64,000 nt of DNA, from assembly GCA_003693505.1 (NCBI GenBank), contig QUZD01000069.1, forward strand, positions 434,001 through 498,000. Reading direction: 5' to 3'. A program made the position numbers and the translations under genes. This document shows positions 46,004-58,594 of this stretch, one piece after another. Position 1 is the first letter of the stretch. Each line of letters opens with the position of its first letter. Origin of the DNA: Pseudonectria foliicola. Lineage: Eukaryota > Ascomycota > Sordariomycetes > Hypocreales > Nectriaceae. The notes beneath the pieces were generated by a model that was not told the origin of the DNA, did no database searches, and saw only the letters and a list, made by a program, of their open reading frames with translations.

Positions 46004-49000
46004 TCGGTACGCCAAGGCCGGCCGTGTCGGCTCCTGAGACCTGAGTGGCCGGCTCCGGGGCCGCATTTTCAGAGGTGCGCAGGCAGACATTGATGTACCA
46101 ATACCAGTGTCCTGACCCAGTTGCCTGCCGTACTTTTGCTCATTTGCTGGCTCTCGCATCTTCTGCCTTGTTTTTTCTCCTCGTCTCGGTCCTCCTTTGC
46201 CGTTTTGCTTACCTTCTCACCAGCCTGCCCACCCCAGCTGTCGGGACTAGTCTTCTCCGTGTTGAGTAATCTCTTATCATCTCCTCAGCATAGTCGCGAG
46301 CGGTTTCCATCTTGAAACCATGGTTCCATCTGTGTGGTATGTTGCGCCATATTTGCGAGTGATGTGTCGCGCGCTGTTAATATTGCCGTACAGAAATGCC
46401 CATTTCTAGTAATGCAGGGACCATAAAGCTACCTAAACATATGTTAGTACCCTCGACAATGTCTTTCTACTGACCCTTCCACCAGATGATTAGGCAGCTG
46501 TTCCACGGCGGTACTTGAACATAGGTACAAGTACGTGCCAGACTGACATGTTTCTAGCACACCCTGGTAAGATAGGTAGGTATCCTGGGTCGCTTGATTT
46601 CCCATCACCATGCCGTACGATGCGCCCGTTCTCCTTCCTTTACAGGATGCTGTGTCTATCGAGCAGTAGAGACCTGTACCAGTCGCCATTTGCTAGTATC
46701 ATTTGGTACTTGTCGTTCGGAACGAGGCGCACCCAGTGGCCGGGGGCGAGTGAGGAGGCGGCCAGATATGAGGTAGCCCGCTGATCCAAACCATCAACTC
46801 GCGAGGCCCGATTCGTTCATTTAGACGAAGACTTTTGCACTAGTACACCTGGTACCTGGAAACCCGTAAGAAGGAAGCGTATCATCCCAGGCTGCGAGGA
46901 CTACTACATACATACTGTATGAGTGGGTGAAATTGCATGGGCGAGGTCTTGGTCGCAGAACCCAACCGAGTCCGATCGGGCGGGGCGTTGTGGCCGGTTT
47001 TCCGCTTACATAGCAGGTCTCTTATTATGGGGCTCACTCGTCTTTGTCTCCGGGACAGCGTCGTGACGCACGCAGTCTATGATTCCATATGTTTCTCGCT
47101 CCCCTGCCCTGGTGCGTTGTAGAAGTGGAAATGCTATTCTCTCCGATGCCGTGCTGGCACTTCTTCTATTCGCCGCGCCATCTGTTCTTGACCAAATTGA
47201 AGTAGGTAGTGCTGGCGAGCAGCTTCGTTCGTACAAGCAAAAGACTAAACGCGCATAGTTAGTGCGATCCCTTCGATAATGATGGAAGCCATCAGTCACC
47301 CGTTGGAGGCATACGGCTACACCCCTACCTCATTTAACATTATAGCGGCAGGGCTAAGTAGTCTTATTCGTCGTACAGTAGTGCTAGCGAACCTGATGGC
47401 CCACAGCTCATCCCAGCAAGGCTTTGGACGTTACTGGCACATGCCTTTCAAGGTTGACTCTCCTTTGCTGTAGGTGTTAGTTATACCGATGCCCAGATCG
47501 ATACCAGATCGATAAACGCCATCAACGGCCCGCTCCTCGACGACGTAAAGAGCCATCCGCCTGTGATGGCATGACGAACTACCTACTTGGGCCTGTGTTA
47601 GGTCCAAGCTGCACCGCAGGTTTCATGGTCACAGGAAGAAGTGCTACCGAGCCGATTCCATGGAAAGGCTTGTACAGCCGGAGGAGGGAGCATGAAGGCG
47701 AATGCGCGTAATGTACCTGAGGTGGGTGGATACTTGGGTAGGTATGGAGAAGGGGAAAGAGGAGGAAGAAAAAGGACACCAAGAGATTCGCACCAGAGGC
47801 GGAAAGACAAGCCGGGTGTGGAGAGGGAGGAAGACCAGCGACGGCAGGAGCCTGCACATCGGAAAACCAGCACCCAGGTGCCAGCTTGTTGTACCTTGTA
47901 CTGTGTACCCATGCCGCCTTGCAATGCCATGCAGGCAAATACTCTACGGTAGGTACCGACGTAGGTAGTAAGTACCTACCGTACGTACCCGTGATGTCTC
48001 TGTACAGCCTTTCTTGCTTCTTGCTTCTTTCACTTTTGCATCACCCATCCATACACGCACATGCTCCTTGCTTGGATCGCGTTTCCTGTGGTTCTTTCGT
48101 GGCCTGTTTGCCTCCATGGATCCCCTTTTTCTTATTTGCAATGTCGCCCGGGTGGTGTCTCCAATGCCGCAAGAAAACGAAAGGTTCAGAAACATGGAAG
48201 ATGGCCATCCTCCAGCTGCCATTACAGCCGGCGCTTCTCTTTGCTTAGATCACTCGCTCCGCTCCCGCCATCGTGGCTCAACGCTGATGACTGTTTGCAC
48301 AGCTATCGTTGGTCTTTTATCAGAGGATAGTTCATACTCAAATCCCGTAGGCATCTGCGCCCTATGATCCTCCCAAGCAATGCTACTGAGCTGGTCGAGC
48401 CACTCAAGCGAGAGGCCATGAGGATGAGAAGCACCTGGATCAAGATGAGATGGCGGAAAGCCTCTCTCTGTCAACTTCGTCCTGACTTCACGTGAGCCCC
48501 GGCTTCCCTTCTCCACATGCTCTGGCAAGGCCGTAAGTGTGAACGAATACAGCAAGCATATGGAGTACGGAGTACAACACGCATACACCAAGCACACGCC
48601 CCAGACCCCCTTGGTCCAGCCTCAATCTCCACTAGCATGCTGGATTCAGCCCGGACTAGAATGCCCTCGGCGGTTATCATCTTCATGCACGACAGCAACG
48701 ACATCTTGAGCGCACCACGGCCAGCCTGGTCTGGCTGACCTGGCTTGGTCCGGCCTGGCTTGGCCTAACCCGGCCGTGCTCTGCCCTCCACTGAGGCGCT
48801 GCCTCAAAGCCACTACGTATCCGTTTTCTTTAGCCTTCATCCCTTACCTCCAGAGATTTGATGGGGCCCTTTCTAATCCAGGCTCCCCTACGATGTTTCC
48901 CCGTGCTCCCCTGCGGCTACCTGAACAAGGACATTTGATCCTGCTCTGCCATGTATATACAGTACCCGGTACTCTGCTCTTCTCTCGGCTCCTTCTCGTC

Positions 49001-49740
49001 TCCTATACACCCTGGTTCCCTGTCAACCTTCTCTTGTCCATCTCCATGGTACTGTATCCGTATGTCCATCGCTAATCCACACATCTCAGTCTCTGCCCTC
49101 CCTGCCCCCTCCCCCCGCTCCGCTCGCCACCCCGTGTCTCTAGATGCACCTGGGTCTGTATGTAGCCATGTACCTACCTACTGGCCGGCTTCTCTTTAGA
49201 AACGCCCCCTCCCCCTCCACTCACCCTGGCCTCTCGGCCCATGTACCTACTGCGCAGCACTCTCCATCAAGCGCGGTTGATCTGCACTCCACTGCTTGCT
49301 TCAACTCCATCCATCCACTTGGCCATACAAAGAGGGACGAGACATCTGCCACCCCCTGCTTAACTCTCTTCTTAAACCTCTTGCCATCCATCGTTCATTA
49401 ATCTTTTTCCAACTTTACTCCGCCTTGGGCCTTCCTCAAGACCGACTTCCAGACCTGCGTCAACGCGGCCGCGGCCAGGCAAGGCTTTCTGTACTCTTCA
49501 CTGCCTCGTTGCACATTGCTGCTTTCTTCTCCGTTCTCTATATCCGCTCGGCCTTCTCCTTCACAGATCACAAGCATTGATAAATGTGCCGCCTTCCGAC
49601 ACGAGCCACCGTCAACAACACCAGCTAGCTATCCATTGTCGCCAGAAGCCTGAGAGTTTTGCAATCAGCCCAGTATCTTCGCCTACCAGCAATCTCCTTG
49701 GGCACATTCAACTGCCCAAGACTACCGTACAAACTCTCTC

Positions 49741-51514
49741 ATGACCATGGTTGAGCAGCATTATCTCCCCCACGGCCTCTCCCACCCGGACAGTCTTCCG
49801 GATACCTCCAACTTGTCCATTGACATCCAGTCATCTGCTGCAATCGTTGCTTCGTCGGCCTCAACCTACGCAGACCTCGCTGCCTACGGGCCCGTAAGTC
49901 ATAGTTCTTGTTAAAGACTCTCCCTGGCGACCGAGGCCGAGGAGTGTGTCTTTACTTCACCAATTGCACCACCAACTGACCAGCAGCGCATAGGTTTCAC
50001 CGTCTGCCTTCAGCCTCTCGTCTCAGTGCGATTCTAACCTTCTCACGCCCATCTCGGTTGCTGCTTCTCCGCCCTTGCACCAGGCGCACAAACTTCTGCA
50101 CCAATATCCTCCACCTACGCCAACCCCAGCTCAGCAGCCAACGCCTCCAGGAGGCTGCAAAATGTACAACCCCCAATGGCATCAGTTTGAGATCAATGGC
50201 CAGGCTAGCCAAACGAGCTCACCAATGGCTGCGCATCCGCCTGTCACCCAGGAGTACATTGAGGGCACGGCCAACTACCTCCCCGAGGGACGACGAACGC
50301 CCGGTCCTCCTGAGCCGTACATGGGCGCATTTGGTGTCTCGAACGGTCCGGATCCTCAGCATGCTATCCCTCCACCATACTATATGACTGTACCGCCTCC
50401 CATGGAACACCACCCCATGATGGTTCGTGATGGTCAGCACATGCAAATGATGCCCCACCACCGCGAGATGCAGACGCCGCCGCTTCTAGTCCACCCCCCT
50501 AACCCATCCGATTATCGACACCGCCGACCAACGCCAGAGGAACCCCCCCATGTTTTACCAGGTGTACACACAGCTTCCCGCTCGCCCAGTATTCGACGAG
50601 CCATGACTACGAGCCGTGTTAGGAAGCGAGCCAACAAGTCACGGACCTCACAAGCTCGCAACAGCATCGCAGGAAACCCGGTCGACGAGCATAAAAATTG
50701 CATGGGACAGGAGGTCCCCCCGACCCTCAAAGACACCTGCCCCGATGAAGAGCGCTGCATTTTCGAGTCGCGATGGAGGCACCGTCACCAAAAAGGTCAG
50801 GACATGTGGGAGAATATCCAGCAGGACTTCAAGAATCAATTCCACAAGGAGTCCTGCAAGGAAATGCTACAAATGAAGTTTAAGCGAGGTCGAGCCAAAT
50901 ATTACGACTGGATTCCAAAGGACGTAAGTTTCTCCTTGGCACCCAGTTCCTTAGCCCTGAGCTAACCGTGCTTCTGCTTGTAGTTGGAGATCTTGCGCGA
51001 GGCCTGGGAGAAGGTTGAGAGAGAGAAGTTTCAACACGTTCTGGAGGCATTCCATGAACTGGGAGGGTCGCGCAATATGCGTCTCAGCGCAAGCGATGTC
51101 GAGGTCAAGGTTGTTACCGATCTGAAGCTCGAAGAAGGGCTTTACATGGAGTCGTACCCGAACACCTACGTCCGACGACGCCAAAAGGTCACCACAGCTC
51201 GAAGGCGTCCCACTATGCGCGCTGCCGAAGATGACGGAATGATGGGCATTGGGCCTCATAACATCCACGAAGACGAGATCATCAATCAGGTTCACTCTCG
51301 CCATGACATCAAGCACGAGGACGATTCAGCGGCAGTTGGCGCAGGCATGGTGGACATGCAGATGTGGGATCCACCAATCAAGGTCGAGCCTGGAACAATG
51401 TCTCACCAAAGTGAACGCTTGGCTCGACAAGCTTGCGATCAGATGGCGCAAGTCAGTCCGGCGATGCAACCGGTCTATGAGCAACGTCGAGGGTCGTCGA
51501 GTATGAGGCAATAG
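49741..51514 (+). CDS. Putative regulator with basic and helical (SANT/Myb-like?) region
   Basis: Three exons (49741-49893, 49991-50923, 50984-51514) give 538 residues. I do not recognise a named family. The N-terminal half is low complexity and rich in Pro, His, Met and Ser (QYPPPTPTPAQQPTPPGG, PPPMEHHPMMVRDGQHMQMM). A basic segment follows (IRRAMTTSRVRKRANKSRTS). At about 286-400 is a dense helical block with conserved-looking Trp and Cys (CPDEERCIFESRWRHRHQKG, MWENIQQDFKNQFHKESCKE, KRGRAKYYDWIPKDLEI). The spacing of its Trp residues suggests a Myb/SANT-type DNA-binding fold, which is inference. The tail is acidic with two KxEP-like sites (IKHEDDS, IKVEPGT), possible SUMO sites. The very long 5' space is typical of developmental regulators. 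The start is the first of two close ATGs. Confidence 0.82.
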
Positions 51515-52371
51515 GTTGGGGGCAGGAGTGTGCCGGCCTTTTTTTTTTTTTTTTCAATATTATTTCCCTTTTTCTCAATTTCTTTCTGAGTGGTTTCATG
51601 GATACCGGATTAGACTGGTTCATCTTCTCGCTGAAGAGCCTACGCTTCTTTGTCACTATGGCGTTTCCCTTTCCTTCGTGTTCTTGGCATTTTACCCCGG
51701 AATGATTGGAGGGCTCGATCAAGTATACCCCATAACGAGATGGTCTTTCATTTGGCAAGTGATGACGGTCTCTTTCTTTTGAGATGACCACACTTGCTGT
51801 ACGCAACGTGACTCATGGCCTTCAAGGCTAGGCATACTTGATACCTACCAAGGTGCACATGTACATGCCTGTAATTCATATTCAGCGTTTTGAGAAAATG
51901 GGTAGGCCTGAATCAGCCTGACCCAACAACTCGTCACCTCGGGCCTTTGATGTTTCCACTGAGGCTGCGGAATGCATAGCCCACGACGTAGGCAAACCAA
52001 CGGGGCGGCCACAGCCAGACCGCCTATGCGGCCATGGCCGGCATGTTCTGGTCAAGCTTGCACAACGCCCCTAGTTCCCTTTGCGCGCGAGAAATCGAGT
52101 GACTGGTGGCCTATGGTTTCCATCTCAGCCCACCCAGATTTGCCATTCATTAGTTGATTAGTCCGTACGTACAATACAGGTGTATGTATGCACGTACCTC
52201 CTCGGAGCTGGACTTGGTGGCGTGTGTGCGCAAGTGGAAGGGGCACGAGGGGGTACAGTTACAGTACGAAAGCAGCAGAGAAACGGGGGGCGTCCGCGCC
52301 AGGTTCCATCGAAACTGGACAGCGTGTACCTCGGCCCAATGCTGGTGGTGAGAAAAAAAAATCTGCTCGAG

Positions 52372-52386
52372 GTCCCGACAGTCTGG
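52372..52386 (+). repeat. Copy of the dispersed word (GTCCCGACAGTCTGG)
   Basis: 15 bp identical to the copies at 44418 and, reversed, 42874. The flanks are unrelated. Confidence 0.7.
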
Positions 52387-53210
52387 AAAATTGCGCTTCA
52401 AGAGTAAATTGGATGCTGGGTGCGATGTAGGAGGCAGGCCAAGCTGTGACTTGCTGAAAATGTAGCGCCCCCCGCCGGATGCTCAGGGATCACGGCGCGA
52501 AAGACCCCAAATGCAGATCAGGCCGTTGGCAGGTTGTTGATCTCTAGGAACAGACAGCCGCGCCTGTCGACTGACGCTTTGTGTCTGTGCGTGAGATCTG
52601 ATACCAGCCAGCATTGGCAGGAGGCCATGATCGCCCCATGGCGAGATACGACACATGGGAAGCCGTACCCGTCCTGGTGTCCAGGCCAGGCCAGGCCGGT
52701 CAACCTGGATCCTGGGGTGGCAATGCAATGCATAGCGAGCTGCTGTGGAGAAGTGCCAAGGAGATGTCGTTTTAGACGATGCGGAAGCGGATCGATTACA
52801 TCGCCGACGGACGCAGTCTTCTCAGATGCGGAGAGTAAGGCACGAGCGGCAAAACTAAGTTGGGGTAGGTTGTGTATCCTAGGACCAATACAGGCAAAGG
52901 CCTCCAGCCTCTGATGGCCAGATGAGTATGTATTTCCGAATGTCCGAGAGTGCACAGCTGGCCACTTCGCGGGGCCGGGCCAGCAGCCCAAAGTTCCAAG
53001 ACAGACGGGGACTCGCCAGCTCTCTGTCGGGCTTGAGTTCCATTCTCGACTGGCGGTAACCGATTTCCCGGGACCTGGTGCTGATCAAATTGTCACAGTG
53101 TCACGGCGGACAAAGTCGAGCTGTGAGCCAATATCGTACCCTCAATTCTGTGCCATCTGCACAGACTCACTTCACGTTGTTGAGTTGCCCAGTCCAAGTA
53201 TTTCCCTTCT

Positions 53211-53246
53211 TGTTGCTGTTGCTGTTGCTGTTGCCGTTGCTGTTGA
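53211..53246. repeat. (GTTGCT)n hexamer run
   Basis: About five or six TGTTGC units with one GCCGTT change. Confidence 0.9.
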
Positions 53247-55388
53247 TAGATGGAGATTAATGGCACTAGGAGAACTCGTAATCATTGTTGATACCAACAA
53301 TCTGTTCGGGTAGTGTACGTGTTAGTAGGCCTTGCCGAGTGCCATACTTGATTGAAAGTATTTGGTCAATGCTCGTGATATGAGAGGAGCTCAACTTGGA
53401 ACATCCTGCTGTGGTGTTCCTGGTTGGTCATGTAAGCCGTCTAGTTGCTCGCGGAAAGGCGGCCCGTCCTGCGATTGGACTCGAAGTGAGTGAAAGAGAT
53501 CACGAAGCTTACTTCAGCTAGCTGAACGATACAGTAACAGTACGTACTCACAATAGATGCGTTCTGGTTCAGAACTACTCTTGGCGAAAGTATGGCCATC
53601 CGGACGTGCTCGGAGAGTTAACTCTGCGTACTCCATACGTCAGTGTTGCGAGCGAATAAGGGTCCATGAGTCGCGGAGGTGTGTGTGTAGACGGACAGAT
53701 GTGGGTTTCTGGGAGGTCCGTGTGACTTGCCTAGTCTGAGCCTGTCACCTCGAATGGCTTGAATGGTGAATGGCGCTGCTGCCCATTGCCCCTTCATGGT
53801 TATGGTTATAGTGGGGGAGAGGTTAGAGCTCCCAGCCTAATTGTGGAACACGGCGGGTCCTCAAGTTCGGCAGACGAGGTTTAGTCCTGTACAGGCTAGT
53901 CAGGTCCGATCCCCCTGTCGCCATCAAACATGTTGTCAATGACAGAACCGGTCAATACGTACTGTAGGGCTACACGGGCTGGTGTATGAGCACAAGTGTA
54001 CCACCTAGACAGGTAGGCGAGGGGCTTATATTGCCGCTGATGAGCAACAGGACTTCCGGGTCGTGGGCCGGGGACGCATCACATCGCCGAGTTTCTTTAG
54101 CGCCATCTACCATGTATTGTATCGGCCCCCCTCATAGGCTGAAGCGGTAACCCATGTGCCGTGCCGAGCTCTCTGGTGTCTTACATCAACATCCTGGATC
54201 GTCAGATCTCTGTGTGGAGACTTGTTTGGACGCGTCTCTCAGTACCGGACTCACTCCCCGGCACCCGTCGGTATCCGTTGTAACCGCATCCTATAAATGA
54301 GACCTTGATCAATTAGGGTCTCGAAAGCATGTTCCATGGTGGAATGTAGCTGAGGGGGAGTGCATTTCGCGCTAATAGCATGTTACGAACCAGGCCAAGA
54401 TCCGGGCGGATGCGTGGGTATTTGCGGGTGGAGATGATCAGGGCCAAGCCGTGGAACTTGCCCAGTCTTCCTTCGGTGTGTGTGTATTAAACATCCTCCC
54501 TTGACCAGGACAGGCTTGGAAGGTCAGCTATACGTACTTAAAGTGCGTGCCGTACGTACGAATGAACGAGCAAAAGCGGGAGTCGACAGGAAGCCCGCTC
54601 ACGATGCTGGACCAAGCGCCTTCAACCATGATTCAAACGTGGCGGTTCGCCATGGCTGGCCGGTTGAAGCGCCCGCTAGCGCGGAATTCAACTATTGTAA
54701 GTGTTGATGAGATGAGCCAGTGATATCACCACCTGCGTACTGTAGGTAGGTACCTACTCTCCCTACCTACGTTGCGTATGACTCGGGAGCTGAATAGCGT
54801 CTCATCCAGACCAGCTTGAGTAACTGCGGCGTTTGCCCTTCATGGTCTCACTGAGGGAGTACCCATGTTAACGTGGATCTGTATTTTGGAGAAACCTGTC
54901 AAGTTTCAAATGTCCAATAGAGCTCACAAGGAGGGCGACCAAGTTTGTCTGATTTGTGTCCACCAACGCAAGCAGATTAATGTCTTTGTCAGATCGTGGT
55001 CATCATTGAAGAAAGCTCACGTCAAAACAGGGTTGCGTGTTGAACAACTCACCAGCCACACTCACCAGCCACACCCAGCTCTTATCGCCTATCGTGTGGC
55101 GAAGATGACAACGTTCGAAATATTAACCACAAACCATCGTCAATCGGCGCGTGCTCGACCCGATTGCTAACAACATCCACCGGTGAATAGGCTCGTGGAC
55201 CTACGCCTCCCGGCCCGTGATTGTGTGCAACACACAGAGACGCCGGTCCGTCTCGGCCCTCATGCCTTTAACGTCCCTACGCTGCGTCCTCTCCATCACC
55301 CTTTAAATGATATTTGGCAGCTTCCCTACTATCGTAGCGCTTTGGCCCGTCTGTTCTCGGGTTCCAGCTCTATGAACAAACGAACATT

Positions 55389-58300
55389 ATGTTTCTAAGC
55401 GCTCGTGTAGTGCTAATATGCGCTTTGCTGCCATGGGCGATTCTTGCGATGCGGCGAGACCGTCTTGCGCGGCTACGTCAAGAAACAGTGGACATGTTTT
55501 ACCATGGGTATAGCAACTACATGAAGCTTGCGTTTCCAGATGACGAGGTGCGCCATGAAATCGACACCTATTATTCAAAGATTGTTGGCTGATGGGTTTA
55601 TTATTCATGTAATAGTTACGACCCTTAAACTGTACCCCCTTGACTCGAGATCGAAATAACCCCAACAACCTCGGACTGAACGATGCGTTGGGAAACTACT
55701 CTCTGACCCTCATCGACACCCTTTCGACTCTGGCCGTCTTTGCCGGTGGTCCGTCAGACGGAACAAGTACTGGACCGAAAGCCTTGGCCGACTTTCAAGA
55801 TGGCGTAGCAGAGTTTGTGCGGTACTACGGAGACGGCCGTCAAGGTCCATCTGGCCATGGAGTCAAGGCCTTTGGGTTTGACCTCGACAGCAAGGTCCAG
55901 GTCTTTGAGACTGTCATACGGGGTGTTGGAGGACTCTTGAGCGCGCATCTTTTCGCTATCGGCGAGCTGCCGATGACCGGATACGACGTGGAGTCTCCAC
56001 CTCAGCATCCAAACAGCGACCCCTTGGAGACGACGCCGATCTCGTGGCCCAACGGTTTCAACTACGACGGGCAGCTTCTCAGATTAGCGTTGGATCTCGG
56101 TCAGAGGCTGTTGCCGGCCTTTTATACCGCCACTGGAATCCCCTATCCCCGTGTCAACCTTCGGCACGGCATCCCGTTCTACCTCAACTCACCTCTCAAC
56201 CGTGTGCAAGGCGCAGAGCCGAACGAAAGCAACCAGGAGATCACCGAGACCTGTAGTGCTGGTGCCGCCAGTCTCACTCTGGAGTTCACCGTTCTTAGTC
56301 GCTTGACTGGAGATCCACGATTTGAACAACTGGCAAAGAGGGCCTTTTGGGAAGTATGGGCCAGAAGGAGTGAGATTGGCTTGGTAGGCAATGGCATTGA
56401 CGCCGAAGGAGGCTTCTGGATTGGACCGCACTCTGGTATAGGTGCGGGTATGGACAGCTTCTTCGAGTACGCACTCAAGAGCCACATCTTGCTCTCGGGG
56501 CACGGGTCACCGAATGTGTCGACGTCACGGAGCACAAGCACGACCAAGTGGATGGACCCCAACTCTATCCATCCTCCCTTGCCCACGGCGCTCCATTCAT
56601 CCGACGCGTTCCTAGAAGCATGGCATCAAGCCCACGCATCTGTCAAGCGATATCTGTACACCGACAGGAGTCATTACCCATACTATTCCAACGGGCATAG
56701 GGCCACGGGCCAACCGTACACCATGTGGATCGACAGTTTGGGGGCCTTCTACCCGGGTCTTTTGGCGTTGGCGGGGGAGCTGGACGAAGCCATCGAGGCC
56801 AACCTCGTCTACACAGCGTTATGGACGCGCTACTCTGCGCTGCCAGAGCGGTGGTCGGTCCGCGAAAACAGCGTCGAGTCTGGGATTGGATGGTGGCCAG
56901 GACGGCCTGAATTTATTGAGTCGACCTATCACCTCTATCGCTCCACGAGCGATCCGTGGTACCTCTACGTTGGCGAAATGGTACTCAGGGATATCAAGCG
57001 ACGCTGCTACACGCCTTGCGGGTGGGCAGGATTGCAGGACGTCCGCACGGGGGAAAAGGCAGATCGTATGGAGAGTTTCTTCCTTGGTGAGACAACCAAG
57101 TACATGTATCTCCTCTTTGATCCGGAGCATGTCTTGAACAAACTCGACGCGGCTTACGTCTTCTCCACGGAAGGTCACCCCCTGATCATACCCAAATGGA
57201 CCAAGCGAAGTCCGCCACCTCCACCTTCAACGCCGGAACCACATGTCGAAGTGTACAGATACTACGATGAGAGTTTTACCAATACGTGTCCCGTGTTTCC
57301 TAAAGCAGATCCCATGGCCGGATCGGCTACTGCCGCTCGGAAGGATCTGTTCCATGCGTCGCGCTTCATCGATCTCCACAACACTCCCAACATCCACGGC
57401 CCAATGGAAGCATTCGAGATGGACGACAAGGTCAAGGGCCGGATAACCCGATACAGAGCCACCACCAACTACACGGTCTTCCCATGGACGCTACCCCCGA
57501 CGATGCTCCCAAACAACGGCACCTGCACAGCACCCCCGGAGCGCATCATTGCTTGGATCGAGTTCCCGGCTAGCGATGCTGCCAGCTCGCTAATCGCACG
57601 CTTTGGCACGACGTTGACATGGTACACCCACAGTGGGCCGACGATTCAGAACCTGGAAGGCATGCGGCTCCAGCTCGAACAACAGACACGGCCGGAGAAG
57701 GATACGCCCAGTTGGAGGATCACGCACGTAGGCGGCACACAGCTGGGTCGACACGAGACGGTCTTCTTTCACGCCGAGCACATCCGGCACCTCAAAGACG
57801 AGGCCTTTACTTGCGTGCGCCGCAAGGATTTCGTTGACATTGAGCTGCTCGCCAGCCCTCCTGCAGAGGGCAACGGCAGCTCCGTTCAGCCAGTTGCTGT
57901 TGATGCCAGTGGCGCAGCTCAGTATCCCTCAAAGCCGAGCGCGCCTTCCCCTATCCCTTCCGAATCTCTCTTCAGGTCGCTGCTCCGCGCCGTCACATCC
58001 GTCTTTGAGCCCACCTTTACGACACTTCCAGACGCCGATGCCGATGTGGCTTTGCCCATCATTCACCACTGGCAGGCCTATTCGGCCACAGGCCCAGGCG
58101 CGTTCCCACTCCCCGCGGTCCCAGACACTCCTATTGTCGGCTCTCCGTCTTTCAAACCACGGGAACCCCTTGCCGGGTTTCCTTGGACCTCCATCTTCAT
58201 GGCAGGGCATGCCTGCGACGAGCCCCTTCCCGACTCTGCGGCGCGTGAACACCAGGTCATCGTCATGCGCCGGGGCGGATGCTCTTTTAGCCATAAGCTC

Positions 58301-58594
58301 TCGCGTATCCCATCTTTCCCCCCCAGCCCCGACTCCCTTCAGCTTGTCATCGTCGTAGACGAGCAAGGAACTGGCGCAGGAGATGATGACGAAGACGCCC
58401 TTGTGCGTCCCCTCCTCGACTCTTTCCAAACGACTCCCAAGGGCATGAAGCGTCTCAACAGTGTGCCAATGGTGCTAATGCGTGCGGGCGTGGGTGCTTA
58501 CGACCAGTTCCGCGAAGCCAGAGCTGTTGGAATGCGGAGGAAGTACTGGGTAGAAAGCCAGGGCCTGCGCATCGATAATGCCATTGTTCTATAA
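55389..58594 (+). CDS. ER degradation-enhancing alpha-mannosidase-like protein (EDEM/Htm1), GH47 with PA domain
   Basis: Two exons (55389-55547, 55616-58594) give 1045 residues. EDEM/Htm1 enzymes trim a mannose from N-glycans of misfolded proteins and so mark them for ER-associated degradation. Residues 1-20 (MFLSARVVLICALLPWAILA) look like a signal peptide. The GH47 domain runs from about 35 to 530: VDMFYHGYSNYM, then across the junction AFPDDELRPLNCTPLTRDR, NYSLTLIDTLSTLAVF, GSASL-like CSAGAASLTLEF, PEFIESTYHLYRST, and the GETTKYMYLLFDPEH motif. A protease-associated domain lies at about 895-1000 (CDEPLPDSAAREHQVIVMRR). The 68-nt intron has a GTGCGC donor and contains an in-frame stop, so splicing is needed. 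I see no obvious C-terminal HDEL-type signal. It is convergent with APT1. Confidence 0.94.

Larger units (their letters stand above)
40045..49740. other. 9.7 kb gene-poor stretch with many simple repeats and a sequence gap
   Basis: No ORF in this stretch resembles a known protein, and none with real start codons is long. Several long apparent frames exist only because they run through undetermined bases. It contains at least eight microsatellites (listed separately), CCATG and CATCT runs, and copies of the TCCCGACAGTCTGG word (42874, 44260, 44418, 45992). It is not strikingly AT-rich, so a heavily RIP-mutated transposon is not evident. The final 1.5 kb (about 48.2-49.74) is C/T-rich and may be a long leader or promoter of the downstream regulator gene. 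Confidence 0.55.
51515..55388. other. 3.9 kb gene-poor stretch
   Basis: It begins with a T16 tract (about 51538-51554) just after the regulator gene. It holds a copy of the TCCCGACAGTCTGG word (52372-52386), a (GTTGCT)n run (53211-53246) and a small TACC/GGTA cluster near 54740-54775. The region before 55389 should contain the EDEM promoter. No ORF resembles a known protein. Confidence 0.55.

Noticed and set aside
52518..52991. A 157-codon minus-strand frame
   Set aside because: No conserved motifs, odd composition and no plausible exon partners.
53078..53313. Leu- or Val-Ala-rich frames near 53.2 kb
   Set aside because: They are translations of the (GTTGCT)n hexamer run.
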